A stretch of DNA of 64,000 nt from assembly GCA_965249215.1 (NCBI GenBank), contig CBDFLN010000001.1, forward strand, positions 930,001-994,000, given 5' to 3'. Numbering within the stretch: the first letter of the stretch is position 1; each line of letters begins with the position of its first letter. Shown piece after piece: positions 8,870 to 17,900 of this stretch. A program made the translations under genes and the position numbers. The notes beneath the pieces are model-generated. The model worked only from the letters and a program-made list of their open reading frames with translations, did no database searches and was not told where the DNA came from. The DNA comes from G963667675 sp965249215 (lineage in GTDB: Bacteria; Chloroflexota; Dehalococcoidia; Lucifugimonadales; UBA3495).

Positions 8870-9877
8870 TTATTCCTCGCCGGGGCCGAACAGTTGGGGC
8901 AGGTTCTGAATCCGGCCCCGCCCTGCCCCCGGCGGTCCCAACTCCAGGCATTCGCCGGGTATGGCGTTCTTGGTCCGCACATAGGCCAGAGCGATAGTCT
9001 CCCCGGTTGTGGGAGTAGTGGCAACCGAGGTTATCTTACCCACGGCGCGCCCGTCCTGCGTTAAGGTTGCCCCGGGGGCGACGGAGACGCCAGGCTCGAA
9101 GGCGAGCTTCACCAGGTATTTCTGGACCTTATGGTAGGTGTCCAGCCGGGCGATAACCTCCTGCCCGATGTAGCACCCCTTGGCGAAGTCAATGCAACCG
9201 ATTAGTCCGGCTTCCAATGGGTTGTAGTCATCGCCCATCTCCCTTCCGAGCACCGGAAGTCCGGCATCGACGCGAGCCGCCTCGTACGCCTCCGCCCCGA
9301 TGGGCAACGCCCCAGCTTGCATTACTGCCTGCCAAATCCCGGGAGCGGCTTCGGCGGAGCCAATGACGTAGTAGCCGGGCCAAGCGGGAAGCTGTGCGGA
9401 GACTATCACCACAGTCTCGCCCCCTACCAGCGTCTCCACTGAGCCGTAGAGGGGCAATTCGGCCAAGGGCAACCCCCCGGCGGTCTCCAGGGTTGCCTTG
9501 GCGCCGGGCCCCCATACGCCCAGCATGGCCATGGAGCCGGAGATGTCTTCTACCGTGAGGTCCTCCATGATCGTGTACTTGTCCAGCCATTCCATCACAG
9601 GTTGCTGGGCGTCAGGGCTGGTAAGCAGAAGCACGTGGTCGCCGGTATTGAGGACCGTGACAAGGTCCAGTATGCGTCCCCGGTCGGTGGTAAGGATGGT
9701 GGGGGCGCCTTGCCCGGGCTGCAGGTCAATGACCTTGTTGGTGGACAAGCGGTTTAACAGGTCCAGGGCGTCTGCTCCCGTTGCCTTTAGCCGCCCGTTG
9801 TGGGAAGCGTCGCATATTGCGGCGCCGCCGGTGATGGCTAGGTACTCCGAAGCCGCGTCGGAGTAGACCGCCGGCAT
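8870..9877 (-). CDS. ygfZ: YgfZ/GcvT-like folate-binding Fe-S maturation protein
   Basis: A 335-residue protein of the aminomethyltransferase (GcvT) fold. The YgfZ signature K-G-C-Y-I-G-Q-E occurs about two thirds along (KGCYIGQEVIARLDTYHKVQK), with the Cys thought to act in tetrahydrofolate-dependent repair or assembly of Fe-S clusters. The length and motif separate it from true GcvT, and no other glycine cleavage gene is near. It lies downstream of an ErpA/IscA-type gene on the same strand, which supports an Fe-S role, but a terminator separates them. The downstream end converges on pyrE with only about 20 bases between. Confidence 0.82.
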   Translation of the reverse strand: MPAVYSDAASEYLAITGGAAICDASHNGRLKATGADALDLLNRLSTNKVIDLQPGQGAPTILTTDRGRILDLVTVLNTGDHVLLLTSPDAQQPVMEWLDKYTIMEDLTVEDISGSMAMLGVWGPGAKATLETAGGLPLAELPLYGSVETLVGGETVVIVSAQLPAWPGYYVIGSAEAAPGIWQAVMQAGALPIGAEAYEAARVDAGLPVLGREMGDDYNPLEAGLIGCIDFAKGCYIGQEVIARLDTYHKVQKYLVKLAFEPGVSVAPGATLTQDGRAVGKITSVATTPTTGETIALAYVRTKNAIPGECLELGPPGAGRGRIQNLPQLFGPGEE

Positions 9878-9975
9878 TGTCCGGCCGTAGTCGTCTTGGA
9901 CTTCACCGCTCGCGCCGGCTATGGGGTGGAGAGCAGACCGTTGTGATGTAATGGCTTCCCTCGGGCCCCTTTGAC

Positions 9976-10014
9976 TAAAAAAACGCCGCCTTCGTCTAAT
10001 TCGAGGCGGCGTTC
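9976..10014 (-). terminator. Rho-independent terminator for the ErpA-type gene
   Basis: A 10-bp stem AACGCCGCCT / AGGCGGCGTT with a 12-base loop. Read on the minus strand it ends in TTTTTTTAG. It lies about 25 bases beyond the stop of the Fe-S assembly gene. Confidence 0.8.
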
Positions 10015-10039
10015 AGTCTTTTGCTTGGTGGCTGTCTGG

Positions 10040-10396
10040 CTAAACGCTAAAGGAAGTACCGCAGCCGCAGGTCTTTTTTGCGTTGGGGTTGGAGAACACA
10101 AAGCCCTTGCCGTTGAGGCCGTCGGAGAACTCCAATTCGGTCCCCACCAAAAAAATGTAGCTCTTCTTGTCTACCATCACCTTGACCCCGTGCTGTTCCA
10201 CGACCTTGTCGCTGGGCAGCTCCTGGTCGGTTATGGAGAGGTCGTAGGTGAGGCCGGAGCATCCGCCGCCCTTGACCGCAACCCGGACCCCGACGTTGTC
10301 GGTAATGCCGTCCTTGCCGGCAAAGAGCCTTATCTTGTCAGCGGCCTTTTCGCTGATGGCAACGCCTAGCTCGACACCATCTTGTGTGATCGCCAT
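10040..10396 (-). CDS. erpA: A-type Fe-S cluster carrier (IscA/ErpA/HesB family)
   Basis: A 118-residue A-type carrier that passes Fe-S clusters to apo-proteins. The three conserved cysteines are visible in GGGCSGLTY and in the C-terminal TCGCGTSF motif. Length and order match the family. The subtype (ErpA, IscA or SufA) cannot be fixed from sequence alone; the symbol is the closest name. It is monocistronic, with its own terminator downstream. The YgfZ gene beyond it is another Fe-S maturation factor. Confidence 0.88.
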   Translation of the reverse strand: MAITQDGVELGVAISEKAADKIRLFAGKDGITDNVGVRVAVKGGGCSGLTYDLSITDQELPSDKVVEQHGVKVMVDKKSYIFLVGTELEFSDGLNGKGFVFSNPNAKKTCGCGTSFSV

Positions 10397-10576
10397 AACC
10401 GCTCCCTCGAAAATACATCATGCCAGATCGGCGTACGGGGAAAGGTCTATTGTACCGGCGGGCCGGAAAGGAAGTCAAGGTGACGCCCGTGGAGCGTCGC
10501 GGGATTCCTGCTATGCCGCGGGACCAATGCCACTTGGGTGGGCCGCCGAGTACGGAAAGAACTGGCGTGTTGAGCG

Positions 10577-10606
10577 TTGACCTCCGCCGACGGCCCGTGA
10601 GATAAT
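10577..10606 (+). promoter_or_regulatory. Promoter of the tmRNA gene
   Basis: TTGACC at 10577-10582, an 18-base spacer and GATAAT at 10601-10606, ending 12 bases before the tmRNA 5' end. The position is right for a stable-RNA promoter. Confidence 0.65.
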
Positions 10607-10618
10607 AGCCAGTGCAAT

Positions 10619-10974
10619 GGGGACGCGTGGGTTCGACAGGAGCGTCTCGTAGCCGATTGCAAGCCGAGGATGCCATCACCCTCGTTAATAAGGTGGCAGC
10701 CAATAACTGGCGATCGTGAATTCGCTCTAGCCGCCTAAAGTGTGGCTACGTCTGCCCCCGGCTATTCCCGGAGGAAGGGGAGCAGGCGCCAAAAGTCCGG
10801 GATGCGGTTGCCTCGACGCCGATAAGGTGTGACCAAAGTCAAATCGGCTGGCCTTTCGGAAATTATGCCGGCGGAAGCTCCGGAGGGCGAGTAACAAAGC
10901 GCCGGACAAGCTTGTAGCATATCGAGCTAGGGGGCCTTTTGGACGGGGAGTTCGACCCTCCCCCGTCTCCACCA
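10619..10974 (+). ncRNA. ssrA: Transfer-messenger RNA (tmRNA)
   Basis: tmRNA rescues ribosomes stalled on non-stop mRNAs. The 5' end GGGGACG pairs with CGTCTCC at the 3' end, which is followed by the encoded ACCA. The conserved GTGGGTTCGAC lies at the 5' end and the T-arm GTTCGACCCT near the 3' end. A reading frame at 10709-10738 encodes GDREFALAA followed by TAA. It ends in the typical ALAA degradation signal and appears to start on a Gly codon. The whole molecule is 356 bases. Promoter and terminator both flank it closely. Confidence 0.93.
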
Positions 10975-10987
10975 ACATCGAGAACAA

Positions 10988-11024
10988 GCCGCCTTGGACT
11001 AAGCACAGTCCTGGGCGGCTCTTT
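10988..11024 (+). terminator. Terminator of the tmRNA gene
   Basis: A long imperfect stem, GCCGCC-TTGGACT pairing with AGTCC-TGGGCGGC around a short loop, followed by CTCTTTATATT. It starts 13 bases after the tmRNA CCA end. Confidence 0.75.
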
Positions 11025-11152
11025 ATATTGGTCGTTTCATCCGCCTTCGTTGACCGTAATACGGCGTCATACCTATAATGCCAGCGTGTGACAGGCTCGA
11101 TCAGTTGAGTTGATGCCGGTCCCTTCATCGGCACTAATCAGGAAATGCGGCA

Positions 11153-12556
11153 ATGGCTGAGCAAGACATCGCCCTGATGGCCCACCTCATGCGGCGCGCC
11201 GGCTTCGGCGCCTTTCGTGACGAATTGGAAGCCCGCGTCGCCAAGGGTTACGAGGCCACGGTGGAGGAGCTCCTGCATCCTGAAGCACAGGAGCCATTGG
11301 ACCGCATCGACATGATGCGCTACCACCCGTGGGCCTGGCGCCCGGGAACTACTGCGGGCATGGGGCCTGCCGAGTGGCTGCACGACATGATAAACACCAA
11401 GCGGCCCCTGCAAGAGAAGGTGGCCCTCTTCTGGCACCAGGTCTTCGCCACCGGGTTCTCCAAGGTGGACAACTACGATGCGGTCATGGACATGGTCTTC
11501 AAGTTCCGCGAGAAGGGCATGGGAGACTTCCGGGAGCTTCTGCTGGAGGTGGCCAAGGACCCGGCCATGATTTACTGGCTGGACAACTGCGAGAACCACG
11601 CCTATGCAGTGAACGAGAACTGGGGCCGGGAGCTTCTGGAACTGTTCAGCATGGGGGTGGGGAACTACACCGAGGCTGACGTTCTAGAGTGCTCCCGCGC
11701 CTTCACCGGGTGGACCATCCAGCCCAAGCTGCCCCGGGGCCCGCTGGGACGCCACGACTGGTTTTTCGAGTACCGGGAAGAAGACCACGATGATGGGGAA
11801 AAGACCTTCCTGGGGCAGACAGGCAACTTCGACGGCGGGGACATAATCCGCATCATCTGCGAGCAGCCGGCGACTTCCCGGTTCATAGCCCGGCACCTGT
11901 ACAACTTCTTCGTGGCCGATGAGGCCCAGGTGCCTGCCTGGTCGGTGACGCCACCGTTGGACCCGGAGGCGGTGGAGTTTCTGGCTGACACGTTGGTGGG
12001 GTCCAACTACGACATCCGCTCTACCCTGCGGGCGCTATTCAACTCGGACTTCTTCAAGAACGCCCGATTTGCCCGCGTGAAAAGCCCCGCCGAGGTGGTG
12101 GTTGGCACGCTGCGGCTGGTGGGAGGGGCCGAATTCCCCGGCCCGGAGATTGGTACACTGGCCCGCCAGCCCGGTTACATGGGGCAGGACCTGCTGAACC
12201 CGCCCAGCGTCGAAGGGTGGCACACGGGGGCCGAGTGGATCAACAGCGGGTCCCTGATGCGCCGGGTGAACTTCACCGCGGACCTGGTTGGCGACCTAAG
12301 CCGCCCCGGCATCAAGGCCCTGGCGGAACGTCTCAGGGCGCAGGGGGAGTCCTCGCCGCAGGGAGTCGTGGATACCTGCCTGGACCTGATGGGGCCCCTG
12401 GAAGTAAACCCTGGAAGCCGGGATGAGCTGGTCGCTTTTGCAGCAGAGGGCGGCGACTTCGGCTGGGACGGCGCGGAGCAGACTCAGGCGTCCATGGCCA
12501 GGGTGTCCGAGCTGCTGCAGCTCATAGTAGCCCTGAGGGAATACCAGTACGCCTGA
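11153..12556 (+). CDS. DUF1800 domain protein
   Basis: A 467-residue protein matching the DUF1800 family from end to end: HLMRRAGFG near the start, WHQVFATGFSKVDN, NENWGRELLELFSMGVGNYTEADV, AFTGWTI, and the C-terminal GYMGQDLLNPPSVEGW block. The biochemical function of the family is unknown. It is usually found beside DUF1501 proteins, but no DUF1501 gene is present here. No signal peptide is visible. An NHL-propeller gene follows after 51 bases and is probably co-transcribed. Confidence 0.8.
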   Translation: MAEQDIALMAHLMRRAGFGAFRDELEARVAKGYEATVEELLHPEAQEPLDRIDMMRYHPWAWRPGTTAGMGPAEWLHDMINTKRPLQEKVALFWHQVFATGFSKVDNYDAVMDMVFKFREKGMGDFRELLLEVAKDPAMIYWLDNCENHAYAVNENWGRELLELFSMGVGNYTEADVLECSRAFTGWTIQPKLPRGPLGRHDWFFEYREEDHDDGEKTFLGQTGNFDGGDIIRIICEQPATSRFIARHLYNFFVADEAQVPAWSVTPPLDPEAVEFLADTLVGSNYDIRSTLRALFNSDFFKNARFARVKSPAEVVVGTLRLVGGAEFPGPEIGTLARQPGYMGQDLLNPPSVEGWHTGAEWINSGSLMRRVNFTADLVGDLSRPGIKALAERLRAQGESSPQGVVDTCLDLMGPLEVNPGSRDELVAFAAEGGDFGWDGAEQTQASMARVSELLQLIVALREYQYA

Positions 12557-12607
12557 GTCCGCTCGCGCTGAGCCCTTCGACGGACGCCGGGCAATAAGAG
12601 ATGGGTC

Positions 12608-13645
12608 ATGCTGACGGAGACCGTCGCCGGCCGCACCTATGACTACAGCCACAACGTGGGCCAGGGCGCCTCGACGGGCCCCGGGTTCTACTTTGGCGTG
12701 GACCTGGCCCTGGGCACGCACGGAGTTGCCTACGTGCTCAACCGGGGCAACGGCGCCGGCCTGGGACAGCGGGTAAGCATGTTGACCCTGGGGAGCCAGG
12801 GGGGCGAAGAAGAATACATCGGCGAGTTCGCCAGCTACGGCGACGGCGCAGGACAACTTATTTGGCCTGCGGGTATCGCCATAGACTCCCGGAGAAACGT
12901 TTACATCAGCGACGCATGGCTGAACCGCGTCTCCGTCTTTGACGAGGAAGGCAACCTATTGCGCTGCTGGGACGCGGTGCACCCAGGCGACGGCGGGCCC
13001 AACGGCATTAGCAGCATAGCCGTGGACCCGGATGACACCCTGTACATTACTGACGGGCGCAGCCACCAGGTCCGGAAGTTCACCACTGACGGCAAGCTCC
13101 TGGAATCTTGGGGTCAGAAGGGCAGCGGGGAAGGAGAGTTGGACTCTCCCTGGGGCATAGCCGTGGACGCCGATGGCTTCGTGTACTTAGCCGATAACCG
13201 CAACCACCGGGTGCAGAAATTCACGAGTGGCGGCGACTATGTGGCCCAGTTCGGACAGCCCGGCGCAAAGAAAGGGAAGTTGACCTGGCCCAACGACGTA
13301 GCGGTAGACCCGGAGGGCGACGTTTACGTGTGCGATTGGAGCAAAAACGCCTGGGGCCTGGGTAGGATCCATGTCTTCGATGCCCAGGGACAGTTCTTGA
13401 CCAGCCTGGCGGGCGACGCCCAGCAACTGTCCAAGTGGGGTCAGAGGACCGTGGACGCGAATCCCGACTACATGAAGCGCCGCCGTGAAGTCCGCAGCAC
13501 CGAGCCGGAGTGGACCTTCGCCCAGCCAACTGCCGTCGTGTTCGACGCAGCCAACAGCCGCTTGTTGGTGATGGACACACAGCGCAGCCGGGTCCAGATA
13601 TACAACAAGCTGTCAGGTTACCTGGCGCCTCAACTGAACCTGTAG
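12608..13645 (+). CDS. NHL-repeat beta-propeller protein
   Basis: A 345-residue protein of repeated NHL blades, each of the form P-x-GIA(V/I)D-x-x-G-x-VY(L/I)-x-D-x-x-N-x-R-VQ(K/V)F. Clear examples are WPAGIAIDSRRNVYISDAW, SPWGIAVDADGFVYLADNR and WPNDVAVDPEGDVYVCDW. No signal peptide or catalytic motif is evident. NHL propellers bind peptides, RNA or small ligands, or act as lyases, and the sequence does not choose among these. It lies directly downstream of the DUF1800 gene on the same strand. Confidence 0.78.
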   Translation: MLTETVAGRTYDYSHNVGQGASTGPGFYFGVDLALGTHGVAYVLNRGNGAGLGQRVSMLTLGSQGGEEEYIGEFASYGDGAGQLIWPAGIAIDSRRNVYISDAWLNRVSVFDEEGNLLRCWDAVHPGDGGPNGISSIAVDPDDTLYITDGRSHQVRKFTTDGKLLESWGQKGSGEGELDSPWGIAVDADGFVYLADNRNHRVQKFTSGGDYVAQFGQPGAKKGKLTWPNDVAVDPEGDVYVCDWSKNAWGLGRIHVFDAQGQFLTSLAGDAQQLSKWGQRTVDANPDYMKRRREVRSTEPEWTFAQPTAVVFDAANSRLLVMDTQRSRVQIYNKLSGYLAPQLNL

Positions 13646-13808
13646 ACATGGCCTCTTCTCGGATCAATTCCGCCGGGCGTCGTACAGATCTTCATTGGAC
13701 CGCATCCAGCGGATTGGCATTAGTGTTGACAATAGATATAGTAGGCTCTTATTGTTCGGGTTACCCCTAGCGTATTCGCGGCTCGAAAACCTTTGGGGAG
13801 GAACTGAT

Positions 13809-15086
13809 ATGCTGAAGATTGGCCACGAGGTAGTGAGGCCCGGCAAGGTCTATGGCGACACCCCAGTAACCATTCCGGTGCCGGAAGAACTGGAAACCGC
13901 CCCCGGTATACCCACAAACGACCGGGAGGTCGATTGGTACGCCAGGGAGCACCCTTTGGAAAGCCCGATCAAGTCGGAGCGGGCCTCCGGCGACTGGTCC
14001 GGCACCTTGCGGGACTCCAACTCCGAGATGCGGGCAATCCGCAAAGAGCACCACAGGCTGGACGAAAAGCTGGTGGCCGCCGGGCGGGCGACCGCTGGCT
14101 TAGAGCCGACTGCCGATCCGACCGGGGAAGCCGTTACCGAATTGATCCGGGACAGGGCGAAGCAGCTGGGCTACTTGGAAGTGGGCTTCGCGGCGTACGA
14201 CATTCGTTACGAGTACCAGTCCAAGCGCAGCTTTACCGAGCTCCCCACTGCCATCTGCCTGATGTACGAGCAAGACTATGAGGCCACACAGACCATTCCC
14301 AGCTTGCACGCCGAGATCGTCCACTCCAGCACCTATAGGACCGAGGCGGCGGCCGGGTTGGAACTGGGCGACTTCATTCGCTCGTTGGGCTACCGCGCCC
14401 ACGTCATTCACCCCAACGACTCCACCGGCCCGATAATTCCCATGTTCATCAACGCCGGCATGGGCCAGTTGGGCGCCTGCGGTTACCTGCTTACGCCCCA
14501 TGAAGGCGCCCGGGGCCGTTTGATGATGGTGACCACCGATGCCAAGGTCACCTACGACGCGCCGGTAGACTACGGCATCCACGCCTTTTGCCAGGTGTGC
14601 CAGGTCTGCGTGAACCGGTGCCCCGGCCGGGCACTGATGCGGGACAAGATCTGGTGGAGGGGAATAGAGAAAAACAAGCTCTACTTCAAGCGCTGCCGGC
14701 CGGTGATGGCCAGGTATCTGGGTTGCGGCGTCTGCATGAAGGTTTGCCCCATCCAGAAGTACGGCATGAAGAACGTATTGGAGCACTATGCCGAGACGGG
14801 CCAGGTCCTGGGCAAAGGCACCCACGACTTGGAGGGCTACACCCTGGAGCACAAGGGTTACTTCGGCCCCGGCGAGATGCCGGTTTTCGACCGGGACTTC
14901 TTTAGTTCGATGCCCCAAGGCGACTACAGCGAGTGGGCCTTTAGTCAATTCAAAGACAAGGCGGCCACGGCCGGCGGCGTCGTAAGCGACGAGTTGCTGG
15001 CGGAGTTCAAAGAAGACCTCATCGTGGCCATGCGCAAAGAGCACGACGACGTCGAGCTCTCGGGCCAGACCGGCGACTACGTCTAA
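13809..15086 (+). CDS. Reductive-dehalogenase-like / QueG-like double [4Fe-4S] protein
   Basis: The ATG at 13809 follows GGGGAGGA and gives 425 residues. The C-terminal half holds two ferredoxin-type clusters: C-x2-C-x2-C-x3-CP in FCQVCQVCVNRCPG, then a Cys followed by C-x2-C-x3-CP in GCGVCMKVCPIQKYG. This layout is shared by reductive dehalogenases and epoxyqueuosine reductase, both cobalamin Fe-S enzymes. The N-terminal half (IRDRAKQLGYLEVGFAAYDIRY and the later GQLGACGYLLTP) fits a corrinoid-binding domain. There is no Tat signal and no membrane-anchor gene beside it, so it is probably cytoplasmic and not a classical respiratory dehalogenase. The substrate is unknown. It sits directly upstream of the M24 cluster. 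Confidence 0.72.
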   Translation: MLKIGHEVVRPGKVYGDTPVTIPVPEELETAPGIPTNDREVDWYAREHPLESPIKSERASGDWSGTLRDSNSEMRAIRKEHHRLDEKLVAAGRATAGLEPTADPTGEAVTELIRDRAKQLGYLEVGFAAYDIRYEYQSKRSFTELPTAICLMYEQDYEATQTIPSLHAEIVHSSTYRTEAAAGLELGDFIRSLGYRAHVIHPNDSTGPIIPMFINAGMGQLGACGYLLTPHEGARGRLMMVTTDAKVTYDAPVDYGIHAFCQVCQVCVNRCPGRALMRDKIWWRGIEKNKLYFKRCRPVMARYLGCGVCMKVCPIQKYGMKNVLEHYAETGQVLGKGTHDLEGYTLEHKGYFGPGEMPVFDRDFFSSMPQGDYSEWAFSQFKDKAATAGGVVSDELLAEFKEDLIVAMRKEHDDVELSGQTGDYV

Positions 15087-15204
15087 TGCTCCGGCTCCCC
15101 GCATGACAGGCATCAAGCGGCCGATGCGATACTCCTTCCCCCGGCCCTGCAGCCTGGAGCTGTAGGGCGCTGCTTAACCAGGACACACTGTAGGAGGAGG
15201 CTCG

Positions 15205-16467
15205 ATGGTTAAGGCCAGTCATGAGCTCGACTTGCTGGGCCAGGCCAACGTCGACTTCGAGGAGCGAGTCAATATCCCGCGGCTGAAGAAGGAGCGCTTG
15301 CAACGCCTGCAAGCGGAAATGGCCCAGGCCGGCCTGGGCGGAATGCTGTTCTTCGATCCGGTGCTCATTCGCTATGCCACCGGCCTCAGGTACCCGGGGA
15401 TGTACGCAATGAGGGGTATGTTCCATTACGTCATCGTGCCCCGGGAGGGAGAACCGTACATCCCGGAAGACCACTACGACGACACTCCCGTGGAGGGCCA
15501 AGGAGGATTCGCCGAGTCGGACCGGCGGCGCAAGAAGGGCAGCGTTTGGGAGTTCCTCCCCTGCGGGCGCAACGTGCCCGAGGCGGCCCGGATGTGGGGC
15601 GAGACGGTACGAGAGCAGTTGATCGAACTGGGCATACATGGGGAGCGCATTGGCATCGACCGCCTGGACTACTACGGCACCGAGGCCTTAAAGGCTCAGG
15701 AGATCACGGTCGCCGATGGCCGTGTACCCGCGATGAAGGCCCGGTCGATTAAGACCGTGGACGAGATAATGCTAATCCGGCAGGCCTGCGCCATCGCCGA
15801 CGTCGCCATCACCAGGACCCGGGACGCCATCGAGCCGGGAGTTACCGAAAACAAGCTCTTTGCCATTCTTACCGCGACCAACCTGGAGTTCGGCGGAGAG
15901 AACATGGACGCCCGGATGTTGGCGTCGGGCGACAACACCAAGCCCTGGTCGACCAAGAGCGCCAGCAGCGACCGGCTGGTGCGGTACGGAGACCTGGTGG
16001 CCTACGACACCGACATGGCGGGACCGTTGGGGTACTTCGCCGATATATCCCGCACCTACCTCTGCGGCGACGGCAGACCCAGCGAAGAGCAGATGGAAGC
16101 CCACAAGCTGGCCTACGACTTCATATACGAGTCCATGGACCTCTTCAGGCCCGGCATGAGCTTCCAGGAGATCGCTGAGAAGTGCCCGCCGTACCCCGAG
16201 GAGTACAGGGACCAGAGATACGAAGTCATAGCCCACGGCGCCGGCATGTGCCAGGAGTGGCCCGCCATATACTGGCCGGACCAGAGTTGGGGCGGTTTCG
16301 GCAACGACCCCGATGTTCTGCAAGAGAACATGGTGATGAGCATCGAGGGACTGGCCGGTAAGACCGGGGGCCGCGAGAGTGTCAAGCTGGAAGAGCAGGT
16401 CTTGATCACCGCAAACGGACCTGAGCTTCTGTCCAAGGCGCCTTTCGACGAACGGTTCCTGACGTAA
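15205..16467 (+). CDS. M24 metalloenzyme, DddP-like, paralogue 1
   Basis: A 420-residue protein with a creatinase-type N-terminal domain and an M24 pita-bread C-terminal domain. Candidate metal ligands are D268, D270, D280, H344, E381 and E396. Their spacing closely follows that of the DMSP lyase DddP as I remember it. Other DddP-like segments are FFDPVLIRYATG, DTDMAGPLGYFADISRT and VKLEEQVLITANGPELL. At H+6, where DddP has its catalytic Asp, this copy has Gln350 (HGAGMCQEWP), so lyase activity is doubtful; a hydrolase or peptidase role is possible. An AGGAGG ribosome site precedes the ATG. It is the first of three tandem copies sharing leaders and N-termini. Confidence 0.75.
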   Translation: MVKASHELDLLGQANVDFEERVNIPRLKKERLQRLQAEMAQAGLGGMLFFDPVLIRYATGLRYPGMYAMRGMFHYVIVPREGEPYIPEDHYDDTPVEGQGGFAESDRRRKKGSVWEFLPCGRNVPEAARMWGETVREQLIELGIHGERIGIDRLDYYGTEALKAQEITVADGRVPAMKARSIKTVDEIMLIRQACAIADVAITRTRDAIEPGVTENKLFAILTATNLEFGGENMDARMLASGDNTKPWSTKSASSDRLVRYGDLVAYDTDMAGPLGYFADISRTYLCGDGRPSEEQMEAHKLAYDFIYESMDLFRPGMSFQEIAEKCPPYPEEYRDQRYEVIAHGAGMCQEWPAIYWPDQSWGGFGNDPDVLQENMVMSIEGLAGKTGGRESVKLEEQVLITANGPELLSKAPFDERFLT

Positions 16468-16560
16468 GTCCGGGGACTTGACCCGAACGTTATTCCCCGC
16501 TCCGCCTGCCCTCGACGAGGGGGCATAGCTTGACTAGAACATACCGTAGGAGGCGGCTTC

Positions 16561-17820
16561 ATGGTTAAAGCCAGTCATGAGCTTGACCTGCTGGGGCAGG
16601 CGAACGTCGATTTCGAGGAGCGAGTCAATATCCCGCGGCTGAAAAAAGAGCGCCTGCAACGCCTGCAAGCGGAAATGGCCAAGGCCGACTTGGGAGGAAT
16701 GCTGTTCTTCGATCCGGTGCTCATTCGCTACGCCACCGGCCGGAGGTCGTTGGGGATATACGCAATGAGAGGTATGTTCCATTACGTCATCGTGCCCCGG
16801 GAAGGAGAGCCGTACATCCCGGAAGACCACTACGACGACGCTCCCCTGGAAGGCCAGGGGGGCTTTGCCGAGTCTGACCGGCGGCGCAAGAAGGGCAGCG
16901 TCTGGGAGTTCCTGCCCTGCGGGCGCAACGTGCCCGAGGCGGCCCGGATGTGGGGCGAGACGGTACGAGAGCAGTTGACCGAGCTAGGCATCTATGGGGA
17001 GCGCATTGGCATCGACCGCCTGGACTACTACGGCATTGAGGCGCTGAAGGCTCAAGAAATCACCATTGCCGACGGCCGGGTGCCCTCGATGAAGGCCCGG
17101 TCGATTAAGACCGTAGACGAGATAATGCTAATCCGGCAAGCCTGCGCGGTTGCCGACATAGCCATCACCAGGACCCGAGACGCCATCGAGCCCGGGGTTA
17201 CCGAAAACAAGCTCTTCGCCGTCCTGACCGCCACCAACCTGGAGTTCGGCGGAGAGAACATGGAAGCCCGCCTGCTGGCATCGGGAGGCAATTCCAATCC
17301 GTGGGCCATGAAGACCTACAGCGACCGGATAGTGCGGCACGGGGACCTGGTAGCGTTCGACACCGACATGGCGGGCCCATTGGGGTACTACGCAGACGTT
17401 TCCCGCACCTTCCTTTGCGGCGACGGCAGACCCAATGCGGAGCAACTGGAGGCCTATCAGGTAGCTTATAACTTCATCCGCGAGGTTATGCCCCTGTTCA
17501 AGCCCGGCATGAGCTTCCCGGAGATCGCCGAGAAGGCCCCCAGGCTTCCCGCCGAGTACTTGGAACAGAGATATGACGTCATAGCCCACGGCGACGGTAT
17601 GTGCAACGAGTGGCCGACCATTTACTGGCATGACCAAAGTTGGAGCGGCTTTGGCAACGACCCAGATGTTCTGCAAGAGAACATGGTGATGAGCATAGAG
17701 GGGCTGGGCAGCAAGGTCGGAGCCCGGGAGAGCGTCAAGCTGGAGGAAGAGGTCTTAATCACCGCCAACGGTCCTGAGCTCCTTTCCAAGGCGCCCTTCG
17801 ACGAACGGTTCCTGACCTGA
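16561..17820 (+). CDS. M24 metalloenzyme, DddP-like, paralogue 2
   Basis: A 419-residue paralogue of the upstream gene, nearly identical over the first 60 residues and closely similar throughout, so it is a recent tandem duplicate. The six candidate metal ligands are kept (DTD, the Asp of ADVSRT, the His of AHGDG, the Glu of SIEG, the first Glu of KLEEE). The residue at His+6 is Asn (HGDGMCNEWP) in place of the DddP catalytic Asp. The leader just before the ATG repeats that of copy 1 (TAGGAGG with a similar spacer). It is probably in one transcript with copies 1 and 3. Confidence 0.75.
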   Translation: MVKASHELDLLGQANVDFEERVNIPRLKKERLQRLQAEMAKADLGGMLFFDPVLIRYATGRRSLGIYAMRGMFHYVIVPREGEPYIPEDHYDDAPLEGQGGFAESDRRRKKGSVWEFLPCGRNVPEAARMWGETVREQLTELGIYGERIGIDRLDYYGIEALKAQEITIADGRVPSMKARSIKTVDEIMLIRQACAVADIAITRTRDAIEPGVTENKLFAVLTATNLEFGGENMEARLLASGGNSNPWAMKTYSDRIVRHGDLVAFDTDMAGPLGYYADVSRTFLCGDGRPNAEQLEAYQVAYNFIREVMPLFKPGMSFPEIAEKAPRLPAEYLEQRYDVIAHGDGMCNEWPTIYWHDQSWSGFGNDPDVLQENMVMSIEGLGSKVGARESVKLEEEVLITANGPELLSKAPFDERFLT

Positions 17821-17900
17821 ACTCCGGAGGCGCCCCCCAAACTGCCGGCCCTCGACGGGAAGGAAAATCTCAACCAGGGAACACCGCAGGAGGCGGTTTC

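Noticed and set aside
12296..12856. A 186-codon minus-strand frame spanning the DUF1800-NHL junction
   Set aside because: It overlaps two real genes and lacks any motif.
14100..15116. A 338-codon minus-strand frame over the Fe-S protein gene
   Set aside because: The sense strand has two complete ferredoxin cluster motifs; the antisense frame has none.
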